The notes under the pieces are model-generated. The model ran no database searches. It was not told where the DNA came from and saw only the letters and a program-made list of their open reading frames with translations. Positions 34,469-46,190 of a stretch of 64,000 nt of DNA are shown here, in pieces; within the stretch, counting starts at the first letter, position 1; every line of letters begins with the position of its first letter. This DNA is from Rhododendron vialii (taxonomy: Eukaryota; Streptophyta; Magnoliopsida; Ericales; Ericaceae). Location: contig NC_080558.1 in NCBI RefSeq assembly GCF_030253575.1, forward strand, positions 40,079,111 through 40,143,110. The letters run 5' to 3'. Made by a program: the position numbers and the translations under genes.

Positions 34469-34850
34469 ATATTTTGGTAATCACTTTTCTGTTTGTATAG
34501 GCATTACTCAGTTACGCAATTCAACTAAAATCAACTCACATGTCAGTGGTGAAAGAGGCTCCCTTTCTCTCTTCTTTGCCATCATCATCTTCTTCATTTG
34601 GCTGTCCATACCAACACAACAGAGACGACTTCACATTTCTATTACTATCCCCAGCAGCTACTTCCTCAAGATTGAGAGCCGCTTCGAAACTTCGCTTGTA
34701 GTAATCGTTTCCATGATCAAATTTTCTTCCCAAACAGCATTCTTTCTGATCATTCGGCTCGAACCCATTTCGGTTTCGGTCGAACCCTTCCAGTGGATTA
34801 GTACTATGGCCTGTTGGAATTAGAGGTAGACCAAGTACTTCAAGCTCCAT

Positions 34851-34966
34851 AACATATATATAGAACTGGAAACAAAGAACACCAGAATGAAAATGTGATC
34901 AAAAGCTCTACTCTATAAAAGGCTAGAGCTTTAGTTTGATTTTGTCCAATATTTATACACATGGTG

Positions 34967-35004
<38 letters not shown>

Positions 35005-36449
35005 CTGTCGGTGTTGAAAAATTTGTACTCCGTATGAAATTAGGACAGCAATGTAGGTGGGTCGCGAAAAAGTGGAGCATTGATTTGGATGTGCGGAAGG
35101 GTGAAGTACCCACCGTGTGAGGACCGTCGAGCCACTTCCAATTAAGTCTATCGATGGACCCCAAGGTATGGGGATGCTTGGGGATGCTGCCAAGCAGTAC
35201 TTGCATGCTGTGGCGGATGTAGAAATCTGACATAGTGAGAGTATCAATTTTTTTTGTTATCGTAATATAAGAATTACAGTTGAGCACATTCACACCAAAA
35301 TAATTTTAGCATTCATGATAAAGTAACAATTTTAAAGTATATATATGTATTTTAATAACCAGCTTCTTGGATAAACTTGCGCACCTCGACTATATGTGTT
35401 AAAACAAAATCATCACATGTTCATAATCTATTTTCTTATTATTAACAATACTAGTACAAGTTTCAGAGATCAAAAGTGTACAAATGCAACGTGCAGATTC
35501 ATATTGAGCATTACGCAAATGATCAGAGACGTTGAGGGAGTGGGGGAAAGAAACCTTGGTTCTGGCTGTGGGAGCCTGGGAGGATAGTTTGGAGCAGTGG
35601 TGTGGATTGTAAACGACGCTCGCAACGAAAGATTTTTGTTTTTCCTCCGAGGTACACACTATTTTCTAGTGCCAGGATTTTTGAAACAAAAAAATTACAT
35701 AGGGGAGTAGGGGGAGACTTGAACACACACACTCTTGTTTCCAAAGCCAACAACTTACCATTGCACCAAATGTTGCTTACCCACACATATTTGGCATTAT
35801 ATATATATAAAAATAAGAGGCCATGGGGACACGTGACCCCACGTGCTCCAAGGTGGGTCTGCCCTTGGCTGCAGGCTGCAGAGCGATGCAAAGCGGCTGA
35901 TTCAGCTACTCATCTCGGTGATCGATGGTTTGGATCATAGCCGATCAATGAACGATTTAGATTTGTATGCACTCAGATTTGATCTGAGTCGTCCGTGTCG
36001 ATATGAACAGCCAAATCGGTCGTTTTGCACCCGCTCGGCAGGGAGTTGCACGGCAGCATCCCAGGGTCTTGGATGATATTGGGGGTTTGAATTCGATAGA
36101 ATCCGAATTTGCTCCGACGAGAAAAAAATTGTATTGGATTCGACACCCGACTTTTGCGAATTCAGTTAAGTAAGCTCGAATTCTAATTCGAAAAATTGGA
36201 TAACCAATCCGATTCGTGTAACCAATTCCAATCGATCACTTTCATCCCTTGAAATTAATTACGTAAAAATATAAAACACTCCAACAAATCAAACATCAAA
36301 TTGTGGGATCGGATTCGTGCATGGGTTGGATAAGTTTTCGGATTTCCGGAATTGGATTGCAACAGATCGGATCCGAATCTAATCTAGTTAGTTGACAAGC
36401 TTAACTCACTTGTGTTCTAAGTTCATCATTTTTTGAAAACTACTTATCT
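34851..36449. other. Upstream of the Aux/IAA-like gene; repeats, no gene seen
   Basis: A (GT)(GA) tract lies at 34968-35003. A reverse-strand tRNA-derived SINE is likely at about 35690-35800 (gcaatggtaagttgttggct as A-box region, gttcaagtctccc as B-box). A diverged MITE related to 6371-6550 lies at about 35860-36060. No gene was recognised. Confidence 0.4.
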
Positions 36450-36457
36450 GACATACT

Positions 36458-36563
36458 AATTGGGAGTGCTGTCCCGCTAGCTAATCTTGCTTTGGATGAT
36501 GTTCGGTTCTTAGATCGGATTCTTCGTTAATAAAATCTTCTCTTTCTGTGGAAAAAAAAAAAA
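36458..36563 (+). mobile_element. 5'-truncated L1-type insertion with TSD gacatact
   Basis: gacatact occurs at 36450-36457 and 36564-36571. The insert ends with an A12 run after ttctctttctgtgg. About 106 bp, non-coding. Confidence 0.75.
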
Positions 36564-36588
36564 GACATACTGATTCACTATTAATATT

Positions 36589-36759
36589 GGCCAATGATAA
36601 TGCCACTCCCCTTTTGTCTTTTAGTTATGTGAATTTACTAATTTACCCCTCAATGCAATAAACTTTTCACAAATGCATGGACTATTATGTAAATTCATAC
36701 ATTACGATACAAAAAGTGGAGTGACATTGATAAAAAATAGAGTGACATTATCATTCCCC
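36589..36759. mobile_element. MITE (171 bp) with 8-bp TSD ttaatatt
   Basis: ttaatatt occurs at 36581-36588 and 36760-36767. Ends are ggccaatgataatgccactc and, in reverse, ggggaatgataatgtcactc. 8-bp TSDs fit a hAT-mobilised MITE. Same end motif as 19453-19571. Confidence 0.8.
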
Positions 36760-36832
36760 TTAATATTCTACTGTGTCAAGGGAAATAAAAGTTGTGTTTG
36801 CGCGAGTTCTACATTACAAACAGTTATATGAC

Positions 36833-37049
36833 CAAGGTTTTGAATACCGTACCGGCTAGGTACATACCGTTCGGATTTATCACTATTAGTGTTAGTTTTC
36901 CACATAAAAAAATTTAGCGTATACATGCACATAAACCAGTACTATTCGATATATGTCGATATTTGAGTCAGAACGAAATTGGAGATGTAGGGGATTAGAT
37001 TTGGTCAATACATGTACATAAACCAGCTGGTACAGGATTCAAAACCTTG
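36833..37049. mobile_element. Small transposon with 23-bp inverted ends
   Basis: Left end caaggttttgaataccgtac and right end, reverse complemented, caaggttttgaatcctgtac. About 217 bp, non-coding; the flanks tatatgac and aatacggc are only a poor 8-bp match. Related wording appears at 47900-48090. Confidence 0.65.
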
Positions 37050-37828
37050 AATACGGCCCATTGGAAAATGTATTGGATCAAGAACAATAAAGAGATTTCC
37101 ACAACACAAATTCACTCTAAGTAATTTGATTGAGGTAAGGAGGTTGATAGATAAAGGGAATCATACATTGAAAAACAAGAATAAATGCGAGATTTTTGAA
37201 AATGCGAGATTATGTGTACAGAAAAATGGTATTTTTTGTTATTATCAAAAGTCAACCAAATCCCCGAAAGTCTTACATGAATGCTTATTTATAGTCGAGG
37301 GGACCTCAAACATACTACCCCTTCCGTCTGGATTTCATGATCCTATGTAGGAGTTCATGTCACTTTTCAAACGATTATTTCTTATAATTTATAATGTTTT
37401 ATGTAATTTTGAAAACATTTGTCTTATAGAACTAATCGAGATCTTTCAAATAAAATCCATATTGGATATAAAATTCATTATTAATTTAAAGATATAACTT
37501 ATTTTTTATCCGGTTAGAATTGAACGATGGATTATTAAATCCGGACGGAGAAAGTAGAAAAGAAGATAACGAAAAGTAATACTTGCCAATCAAGCCCAAC
37601 TAAACAAATGAAGGAAATTACCAAGGAAAATTCTAAAATCAGCCCAATGGACTGACAATAATGACTATATGAATGTGTATTAAGGGTATAAAAAGTACAC
37701 AGAAATACATATTTTTTCTGTCTTTTAGTGTGTTTATCGTCAACCCACTGGGCTAACAATAGCAAAACCGAATTACCAAAGCGGAAGATGAGAGAAGCTG
37801 AATCTCACAAATTACTACGAAGAGAATA
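37050..37828. other. Intergenic, no gene seen
   Basis: AT-rich DNA without recognisable protein or bounded repeat. Confidence 0.35.
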
Positions 37829-39535
37829 AATTTTTCACGGACCTCCGTGTATAAGGGAGGGGTCCGCCCAACCAATTAAAAGAAGACAGCTCAACTTTTG
37901 CTCAGGTTTGCCACGACAATCGGTTTTTTTTTTTTTTTTTCATTTAGGATTTTATGGAGCAAAATTTGATTATGAGAGTATAAGAGAGACATAATTTAAC
38001 TATGATACTTTAGAATAATATAATTAGAATAACAAGATCTTTGCATCGGTTCAAACGGATTGAAAATTGAAGTACTTAACTTTTTAACCATATTTTTTAG
38101 TAATATATAAATAGTCGACAAAAATTAAGTAATCTAATTTTTAATCTGTTTGAATCGGTGCGAAAATCTTATTATTTTGATCATATTATTCTAAAGGAAC
38201 ATAATTAACTTTTATCTTTAGGACTCTCATATAATTAAGTATCTACTCTTTGTTTGAGACTCTATAGAGCAGAAACTTGATTATAAGAGTCCTAAAGACA
38301 ATAATTAATTATGACCCTTTAGAATAATATGATCATAATAATAAAATCTTCACACCGATTCAAAGGGATTAAAAATTAGAGCACTTAATTTTTGTAGACT
38401 ATTTATATATTAAAAAATATGGTTAAAAAGTTAAGTGCTTCAATTTTCAATCCGTTTAAACCGGTGCAAAGATCTTGTTATTCTGATCATATTATTATAA
38501 AGTGTCATAGTTAAATTTTGTCTATTGAGCTCTCATAATCAAGTTTCTGTTACATAGAATCCTAAATAAAAATAAATAAAATTGCTGATTGTCCTGACTC
38601 AAAGCTAAGCTGTCTTCTTTTAATTGGTTGGACGGACCCTCCCTTGCACACGGGTCCGTGTAAAATAAAAAGTGCTATAGGTTCACCGATGTTGTACACC
38701 ATATGTACACCACCTATGTAGCAACTGACATGATGCAGCAATGGCCCCACCTCTTCTATTTTCCAATTCAAAATTTCACCAAAAAGTTACCGGGAATTTT
38801 GACCCAACTTTTAAACTCAAACCCACACCACTGATTACCCACCTGACTTTTACTCTTACCTCACCCCATTTACACCTGCCACCGTCTACCACCACCACCA
38901 TCGACGCCGGCAACCACCACCACCATCGACCACCATCAAGCCACCCCAATATTTTCAATTCAAATTGTCACCCACAAGTGCCGAAAAATCAGAGGAAAGA
39001 AGACCCAATTTTTGCCCCAAACTTGCCTCCACCTGACATTTTTTCTCAATGAAGCATGAGAAACTTTTCCTTCATCAGCATGAGAAACTTCCGGCCAAAT
39101 TTTCTTCTGAAATGGTAATTTTGTTCAGGTCCAGGTTTTCAAAGCCCTAAGTTTAGAAAAGCCCTAACTTTAGAGTAACCCTAATTTCAGAACAGAGGAT
39201 GTTTTTGAAAAATTATAGCAAACTGTTTTGTATTAAAATACAGAAATTTAAGAAAGAAACAGAAAATGGGGAAGATTAGTTGGAAAAAATAAGTGATTTC
39301 AAACGTTTCAGATCAAGCCGTCTAACTTCGAGTTTTTTACCTCTACAAGTTTCATTCAATTTTGTTGGACAAGTGCAACAATCGGATTCGATTTTGTAGA
39401 GAGACTGAGAGAGATGGGAGTCGCAGAGAGTGGTCGCCTGCGTCAATGGTGATGGTGGTCGGCGGCGTCGAGGGTGGGAGGTGAAAATGGGATCGATGAT
39501 GGGAGTAAAAGTGAGTCAACTCGGGAGGGTGTTGG

Positions 39536-40930
39536 CAGTGCCGGGCCCGACCTTTGGGTTGTCCAAGCCTGACATTCCACTTGGTTGCCCACTAGTGTTA
39601 AGTATATAAAAAAAAAATGACATACAAGCAAAAAAAAAAAATTTTGACATACAAGCAAAAAAAAAACAAGATTATATTGTCTATTTAGCTTAAATTACAT
39701 CACCTGGGTATAGTGCTTTATGATTAACACGATCCTATTCAAAGAAAATAACTTCTCCTTGCATTTGTTGAAGCAAATTTTTCAATTATTAAATCATCAT
39801 ACTTTAACTTATCTAAGTACTTATTTTCAATTGATATCATAGTCAATCCACATAATCTCTCCTGTGACATGATATTCTGAAGATAAGTTTTTGTCAACTT
39901 CAACTTCGAAAAACTCCTCTGAGCCGAAGCAACTATGATCGGAATAGTCAACAAAATCCGATAAGCAACCCAAATCATTTGGAAACCGCCATCTTTCCAA
40001 TAAGACCTTATAAAATCAAGAATGTCCATCGATTTTGTTACTTCTATCGGCAATATTGTTTTCAAATATCTAAGTTTTTGGAATAACTCCTTCCCGTGAA
40101 TATCAACATGTTAATTGTATTCAAAGAAACTTTATAGTTTAGTGCAATACTCCATCAATTGCTCTTCAGCAACACTCTTAAATTTCACGTTAAACAAAAG
40201 TCCAACGATTGCTTCTTAAAGTTCAAATTGCTCAAACCGGTCCTTAAGTGATGCAAGAGCTTGATCTATGATACGGAGGAAATAAGAAAATTTTAAACGA
40301 TCTTCCAATGATAGACTTTTATTGGCATCATCTCCCACATCCTCATCAAATTGCTTCTTTCTTAATTTGAACAACTCTTTTTTTTTTTTTTGCAAATACT
40401 GGTTCAAAACAAAGTAGCGTGCGAATATGAAATGAATCACATTTCATACTTATTTTTTCTTATAAATCAGCATTGTTCTTAACTTCTTCACAGAATCAAA
40501 GTAAGGGTTTACACCAGGTAAATTTGGGGGCAAATCAGAGTAAGGGTTTCGCACAATCCCGTCTCTTCTCATTTTGGCTATAGCGTCCTTTTTCTTTTTT
40601 TCTTCTTATCTGATAGCCCTCTTAATTTTCTCTCTTAATAATTTACCCTCCTAATTTTTTTTATATCTGTTATTTACCCTAGGTATAGAAAACCTCTCTT
40701 TGCCCTCCCAATTTTTTTAAGTATCATAATTTTTTTAAAGTGGGTGGAAACCATACATATTTACTTTTTCAAAAAAAATTTGTACAAAATTTTTTGGATG
40801 ATAACCCTAAATATATTTTTCGCTGAATTTCTATTTTTTTTTGTATACATACTCTTTTTTTTTTTGTTACCCCTTGCCGGGGGGTTGCCCAAGCCGGCCG
40901 GCTTGCGGGGCTTACCCCTAGCCGGCCCTG
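39536..40930 (-). mobile_element. Decayed hAT transposon (1.4 kb), TSD ggtgttgg, inside the MULE
   Basis: An exact 8-bp direct repeat ggtgttgg occurs at 39528-39535 and 40931-40938. The left end begins cagtgccgggcccgac and the right end, reverse complemented, cagggccggctagggg. On the reverse strand it still encodes transposase remnants (see 39739-40440). Interior and ends both carry 'gggttgtccaagcc'/'ggcttgggcaacccc'-type subterminal sequence. Confidence 0.88.
39739..40440 (-). pseudogene. hAT transposase remnant with C-terminal dimerisation domain
   Basis: Two reverse-strand open segments remain. The downstream one (40065-39739) contains the hAT C-terminal dimerisation signature: IPIIVASAQRSFSKLKLTKT, then MSQERLCGLTMISIE. 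The upstream one (40440-40216) has RYFVLNQYLQ and DRLKFSYFLRIIDQALASLKDRFEQF, matching the region before it in zinc-finger-MYM-type hAT transposases. They are separated by stops or frameshifts and the catalytic N-terminal half is missing, so the element cannot be autonomous. Confidence 0.85.
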
Positions 40931-41101
40931 GGTGTTGGGTTTGGAACTGAGTTAGTAAAGTTGGGTCAAAATTTTCGGCAAAATGGTGAAAATTTGAATT
41001 GAAAAATAGAAGAGGTGGGGCCCATTACTGCACCATGTCAGTTGCCACATAGGTGGTGTACATCACCGGTGCATCCATAACACTTTTGGTGTAAAATTTG
41101 T

Positions 41102-41290
41102 TCTTTTTTTTTTTGATAATCAATAGGGTGGGGGGCGACCAAGGTAGCAACTCCACCCTAAGGGTGACCATAGGGGCTCCCGACCCGCTGTGGAATGTCC
41201 AGTTGAGCCATAGCTACCGTCCGGAAAGACAAGCCGTCGCCACGGCACCACCTGGTGCATAGCGGCGAGAAATCCCCCTCAATTACAAAA
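41102..41290 (-). mobile_element. Possible poly(A)-tailed retro-insertion
   Basis: On the reverse strand a GC-rich UTR-like sequence (cgccgctatgcaccaggtgg...cccaccctattgattatc) runs into an A11 tail (T run 41105-41115). No TSD found. It sits directly at the outer edge of the fold-back element. Confidence 0.4.
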
Positions 41291-42436
41291 TTGAAAAGAT
41301 GTATCCTAAACCTAATTGTGAATTACGGATAACTACAAAAATCGCTAATTCTTACTGACCAAGTAAATATGAAAAATCAAAATCAAATCAAGTCAAATCA
41401 GGAAGCTAAAACTCTATACTGCGCGCGCCTAGTCCTATAGTTGCATAATTCCTAACACGATAGCAAATATCAAAAATTAAGTAAATTATTTTCATGTTTA
41501 AAAAATATTTTCCCAAATTCCCTTCTGCATCATATATAGATTCTTATAATTAAAGCATAGTTCTCACTGCTCCTAATAGGAAATTCAAGACCGTTAGGTT
41601 TTCTTTAAGACCATTAGGTAACTAAAAGTAAATTTAGATCAACAAAAGTGGGTAATTAATTTGGACACGTTTTGCTAATAAAGTTTCAATGTTTGTTCGA
41701 AAGAGTCAAAAATGGTGGATTATTGCTCTTAATTACTAATTTCTTCGACCAAACATCCTTTGCCACATCTAGTCATTGTCATGATTTTAATTTTCTTTTA
41801 ACTCATCATCAATCAAGAAACATTAGACTCCAAGCACAATGATGCCTAATCATCACATTTTGTTTCAAATAACGTTGTGGATTGAAACTCCTTCGGTATC
41901 ACGACTCTCTCTCTCTCTCCTCACACATCACAAAATATCTCCAAAAACTTGCCAAAAGTAGCAAGTATTTCATAAAAGAAAAGTTGAAAAAGGTTATCAA
42001 AAACGCAGAAATTCCCAGGCAGTACTGGTACTGGCAAACTCACTAAGCTTCAATGGGCTGGAAAAACCAATCTTTGGAGAGCGGGTACCGGTACTGGCCA
42101 ACTCCCAGTACTGATACTGAGTTGACAGATTTCTGTTTTTGATCTGCACTTGGTCCGAATGGCCCCACGACTAAGCACCTCTCGCCACTCAATTAAACAC
42201 CCGTCGGGACTTGGTGGAGAGCCGCCATGCGACCTCGGATACTCGGATGCTTCCAAGAGTGATCCATGATGATAAAAACCGCCTTAGTTCCATGTTTTAC
42301 CTGAAACTAACAAAAAGCAACCTTACGTGCAATATCGAATAAAAACGATAACATATTTACACAAATGCTACAAAGTAGAGGACTTTAGACACCAAAATTA
42401 TACAATCTTGGTCGCTTATCAATGACCAAGTTGTAA
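41291..42436. other. Intergenic, no gene seen
   Basis: A short repeat of ggtactggcaaactc / ggtactggccaactcccagtactg near 42020-42115 is the only structure noted. Confidence 0.35.
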
Positions 42437-42790
42437 GAGAATCTCCAACCCTTAACATCAAATTGGGGATGTCAAATTTTTTTTTGAAGGCTGATGTGGC
42501 ATTTTGGCATTTTCAATTTGACATTAAAACCTTCTCTTCAATTCTTATGTCAAATTCTATTTATTTGACATTAAATTATCCCTCTCCAACCCTTATGCCA
42601 AAATATAAATGGTCATTTTTTGAAATTTGGCATGGAGGAGGGTGGCTGTCAAAGTTGGCATGAAAAGACTTGCCTTCAAATCCACGTGTATTTAGCATTA
42701 AATAAGACTATTAGGTTGAATTGAATTTTGGTGTCATTTTTACCGTTAAGATGTCCACGTAAGAATTGATATCTCCCATTGGAGATGCTC
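42437..42790. mobile_element. Tourist-like (PIF/Harbinger) MITE, 354 bp, TSD taa
   Basis: taa occurs at 42434-42436 and 42791-42793. The ends are gagaatctccaaccc and, in reverse, gagcatctccaatgg, the GAGCATCTCCAA motif of Tourist-like MITEs. Interior has repeated 'caaattggcat'-like segments; no protein. Confidence 0.82.
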
Positions 42791-42806
42791 TAAGTTACTT
42801 AGATTA

Positions 42807-43640
42807 AACGCTAAAAAAATGTGTTGATACATGTGAACAGTTGATCAAACTTCTCGGAGATACCCGTCAACCATGCCATGATGCATTCAACCATCCTACC
42901 ATTCAAACCTCCCCTGATAATGCTAATTCATTATATATATATATTGGAACTGTTCAAGGGACACCCAAAAAAATACCTAAAAAAACACATCAAATCTCAA
43001 TCTCATAGTTCCCGATCAAATTTTATGATCCAAACCGTTCAATGTGTGCAGAATGTGATTTTAAGGATGTCCGCGTGAAATATATATATACACACACATA
43101 CACGGGGCGGTTCTATGGACAACCAATTAAACACCTAAAAAAATATCCCAAATCACAATCTCATAATTTCCGATCAAATTTTTATGATCCAAACCGTTCA
43201 ATGTGTACAGAATGTGATTTTACAGGTGCCGGCGAGAAATTAGCAAAAAGTATGACCAGGAAGTGCTTGTTTTGAGCAGTTTTTAATTGAATCGTTCATC
43301 AAATCTAGGCTAAAAATTGCTCAAATCAAGCTTTTCCCGATCTTAGATTAAACGCTAAAAAAATGTGTTGATACATGTGAACAGTTGATCAAACTTGTCG
43401 GAGATACCCGTCAAGCCTCCCTTGATAATGCTAATTCAAACTTGTCGGGAGTTGGCTAAAAATTGCTCAAATCAAGCATTTTCGATCTTTTTTTTTTGCT
43501 GAATTCTCTTGCGGGTACCCTCAAAATCACGTTCTGATCACATTGAGCAGCTCGGATCATAAAAATTTGATCGAAAACTATGAGGTGTTTTTTTAAGTGT
43601 ATAATTAGTTGTTCCCGGAACTGCCTTATATATATATTAT
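42807..43640. repeat. Duplicated and inverted transposon-end segments
   Basis: A segment with aaatgtgttgatacatgtga and acagttgatcaaact occurs at about 42807-42870 and again at 43348-43415. A second motif (tatgatccaaaccgttcaat, gtgcagaatgtgatttt) occurs directly at about 42946-43080 and 43102-43245, and inverted at about 43510-43627, so 43102-43627 looks like a MITE with long arms next to a partial copy. No gene. Confidence 0.65.
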
Positions 43641-46009
43641 ATATATATGAGAGCCGTAACGACCCACTTTAGCTGACTTGCGAACTATTCGCCTAATCAC
43701 GTGACTCAAAAGATTAATCCTTAAATTAATAGCAGCTGGTGGATGAATCCTTATATATTATCCTTCTTTTATTTTCCCCACTGATGTGGGACAACCACAA
43801 GTTGGGTTCTCACATGAGCATTCTTTTGATCTCATGCAGATCATAGCTAGTAGCATTGATTCTTAACACGAGTCTTGATTTCCTTGGTTACATATAATAG
43901 CCATGGATTCTTTTGGTCTGAGATAAGTCCAACAAATCCACCCCAATGATGGAAATTTGAAAGGGACAGGGAGTGAAGTTGGGGGTAAAAAAGAACCCTA
44001 GACAAAGCAGCCAACAAGATCCATACGTTTTGATACATGTTTTGTTCTTTTTCATTCCAAATAAATGTGATCATAACAGACCATAGATGTTGTACTGTTT
44101 GTTTGAAACTTTGTCAATCACACCCTTGTGATGTTCACATGGTAGCCAACAGGGAATGGGGCATGCAAGTACTTTCCAGCCCCCACATAACTTTTAATTT
44201 GGTTTCATATATAATATATAGATTTGCGTACGTTCAATCTTTGAACATATATACATATTTAAATTGTGTCTCTACCAACATTAAGCTGGCAGGTTCAAAA
44301 CAACTACTTACATATGATTTACCAGAGAGCGCGAAGCCAAGATTCAAGAATAGCGGAGTCAAATTGGAAAGAAATCATGCTCATTTCATTGCCGTTAGGT
44401 CTCGTCCCTTAATGGTAAGGGGCAGTAATATAGCTTCATTGTGGTCTTTGGAGCAATTTTCTTATACTTGGGGGGGTCAAATGTGTAGAATACCAATTAT
44501 CAAATTCTGAAAAAAAAAAAAAAAAAAACTGAGTAATGAACACAATATGTCCCATTGGTAGATGCTGGATCACATTCACACGTGAAATGGAACCTAACAA
44601 CTAAAATTGCTCCAACCATAACATCCATAGCTGAGCTGGGTGTTATAAATTTCCAACCCATTAACAGCAATGCCCCACCTTTCACTTTCACTGCTCCTCC
44701 AATTTCTCAGTCTGTCTCGACAATCAATGGTCTGAATTTTAAAAAAATTCTTCCCCTGTAAGAGTTTTTCAAAATTCGAACCGTCTAAAATACTTTTAGA
44801 CGGTGAAATTGAGTGTAGTGAAGAGAGGATGAAAAGGAGCAGAAGGCGTAGACTTTTTGACCCACGAACAGGTACTGTGTCTGGGAATCCAATCCCAACC
44901 CTTTTTGACTAAGTTGAGTACCGATCAACTCCATGATGATTGGAAAAAGAAAATGTTACAATTCACTCTCGCTTCAATTTGATTGAGAGCATCTTATCGT
45001 GGCCTTGTTTGGTGACCATGTTAAGAGTAGTGATTATTCTGTTCTCTTGCCATGGAGCACCGTCACATGGTGCGCTCTTGGATCATTCTCTATCACATCA
45101 CACATTGACATGGAAGCCATACTTTGTGGTACAACTCTCCCCAATGTGTGATGGAGAGAAGTCTCATGGAGCATTTAATAATTTTTTATCATTAAGGGGC
45201 AAGTAATAGTTGGTGACTATTTTGTTGCGTGAGAAAATTTAACATTTCCCACCTTATAGCTTGTTATACAAAACCCACCAAGTTCCTTTTCACTTGATCT
45301 CCTTCACCATTACTATGAAAGAAAAATCCACGAGGCAGCAATCAGAGCTTGAACTGATCGTGAGGCATCATGTCTGGTGGTGAAGTTTTTAAATAACGTT
45401 GGTGGGAACTCTAACAGTTGAGGTGTAATGGTATCAAGAATATCGAACAATATACAACAGATAATGGGTGTCGTGGTGGTGAATTTTAAAAAATCATTTT
45501 GGCACATTTAAAAAAATTGAGCGGTGAAAAAATCACCCAATAATGGTCGAATATCGGTTGTAAGACCATGAATCGGAAATGGACCGATACATCATGAGAA
45601 TCGGCCGATACACATGTGATTTTTTCCATCACTGGTATATCAAAATGTAACGGTATCGGAAAGCAAAAATACATTTCGTAACGGCCGATTTTTAAAACCT
45701 TCCTGGTGATACACCCTAAATTACACGGCCTACTTCTATCTGATCAACTTTTTTCACTATTGTAAGAATGCATGGTGGCCCAAGTGCTTAATTGATTTGC
45801 TTTGAATATATGGGATGCTCTTTTGTAGCCCCAAAAAGATGAAAGAGCATTCATGGTCTTTATATCTCAAAGGGGTCCCCCAATATTCTAGGGCTCAAAT
45901 CCTCCCAAGTTGGAGAGCAGTACCCTTATTAAAAGAGGCTTCCCCCTTTGGCTTTCAAGATAAGGAACCACCATGAGATATAGATGAGAGACCCATACTG
46001 CAATTTCAG
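43641..46009. other. Intergenic, no gene seen
   Basis: AT-rich. Near 45560-45710 there is a degenerate 'atcggccgataca' segment resembling a transposon end. The open frame at 44037-44510 has no recognisable domain. Confidence 0.35.
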
Positions 46010-46190
46010 GCTATTTGCAAGGGTTTGTCTTTTTAAGGTCTCAGGTTCGAAATTCCTCAGGTATTATCAAGTCTTTTGAAGCCAGTTCATACGGAACTTT
46101 ATTCCGGCTTTAATTGGGCTTTCCGTAAATTAATAGTGAAATTGGGCTCTCAGAATTAGTCGAGATACACATAAATTGGCCCATACACCG
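46010..46190 (+). mobile_element. SINE, Au-like
   Basis: A tRNA-type B-box (ggttcgaaattcc) is followed by gccagttcatacggaacttt, ggctttaattgggctttccg, ctcagaattagtcgagatac and ggcccatacaccg, wording I associate with the plant Au SINE family. Ends and TSD were not resolved. Confidence 0.6.

Larger units (their letters stand above)
32579..34850 (-). pseudogene. IAA29-like Aux/IAA gene, frameshifted and without domain IV
   Basis: Aux/IAA proteins are nuclear repressors that bind ARFs and are destroyed when auxin brings them to TIR1/AFB. Exon 1 (34850-34540, 103 codons plus 2 nt) starts MELEVLGLPLIP, giving the EAR repressor motif LGLPL, and ends in an IAA29-like WYGQPNEEDDDGKEE block with donor gacat|gtgag. 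Exon 2 (32834-32579, acceptor ggcag|gaatg) keeps phase and encodes an acidic run, then the degron VVGWPPIKSWRKK, then STYVEVR, the start of domain III. Directly after, two extra bases (32668-32667) shift the frame; the +2 frame continues with MAGVPTGRKIDLQLFHSS, typical domain III. Without correction translation stops at 32591. Exon 2 could end at ttg|gtagtt, but no domain IV exon was found. The intron (34539-32835) holds several TEs. A sequencing error at the two bases is possible. Confidence 0.82.
38667..41088. mobile_element. MULE-like element (2.4 kb), 9-bp TSD gtgtaaaat
   Basis: An exact 9-bp direct repeat gtgtaaaat occurs at 38658-38666 and 41089-41097. Terminal inverted repeats of about 130 bp start aaaaagtgctataggttcac (left) and caaaagtgttatggatgcac (right, reverse complemented) and share gtacaccacctatgt and ccccacctcttctattttt. 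Long inverted repeats with a 9-bp TSD are typical of Mutator-like elements. No MURA transposase was seen. The left interior contains His/Pro-coding 'caccaccaccatcgac' repeats that may be captured host sequence. A hAT at 39536-40930 occupies much of the interior. Confidence 0.88.
37829..41100. mobile_element. Long fold-back element, right terminal repeat split by a MULE
   Basis: The left terminal region (37829 onward, 'cacggacc..cgtgtataaggg' then ccgcccaaccaattaaaaga) is an inverted copy of 38580-38666 ('tcttttaattggttggacgg ... gggtccgtg'). The inner parts 37947-38250 and 38260-38565 are also inverted copies of about 300 bp with 'acggattgaaaattgaag' and 'catattttttag' blocks, so almost all of 37.83-38.67 kb folds on itself. 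The last bases of the right end lie beyond the MULE, at about 41098-41104 (aaattt.. matching the left edge). No protein of its own. Confidence 0.75.

Noticed and set aside
44037..44510. 157-codon + strand frame
   Set aside because: AT-rich, no known domain, no codon bias, no splice partners; chance open frame.
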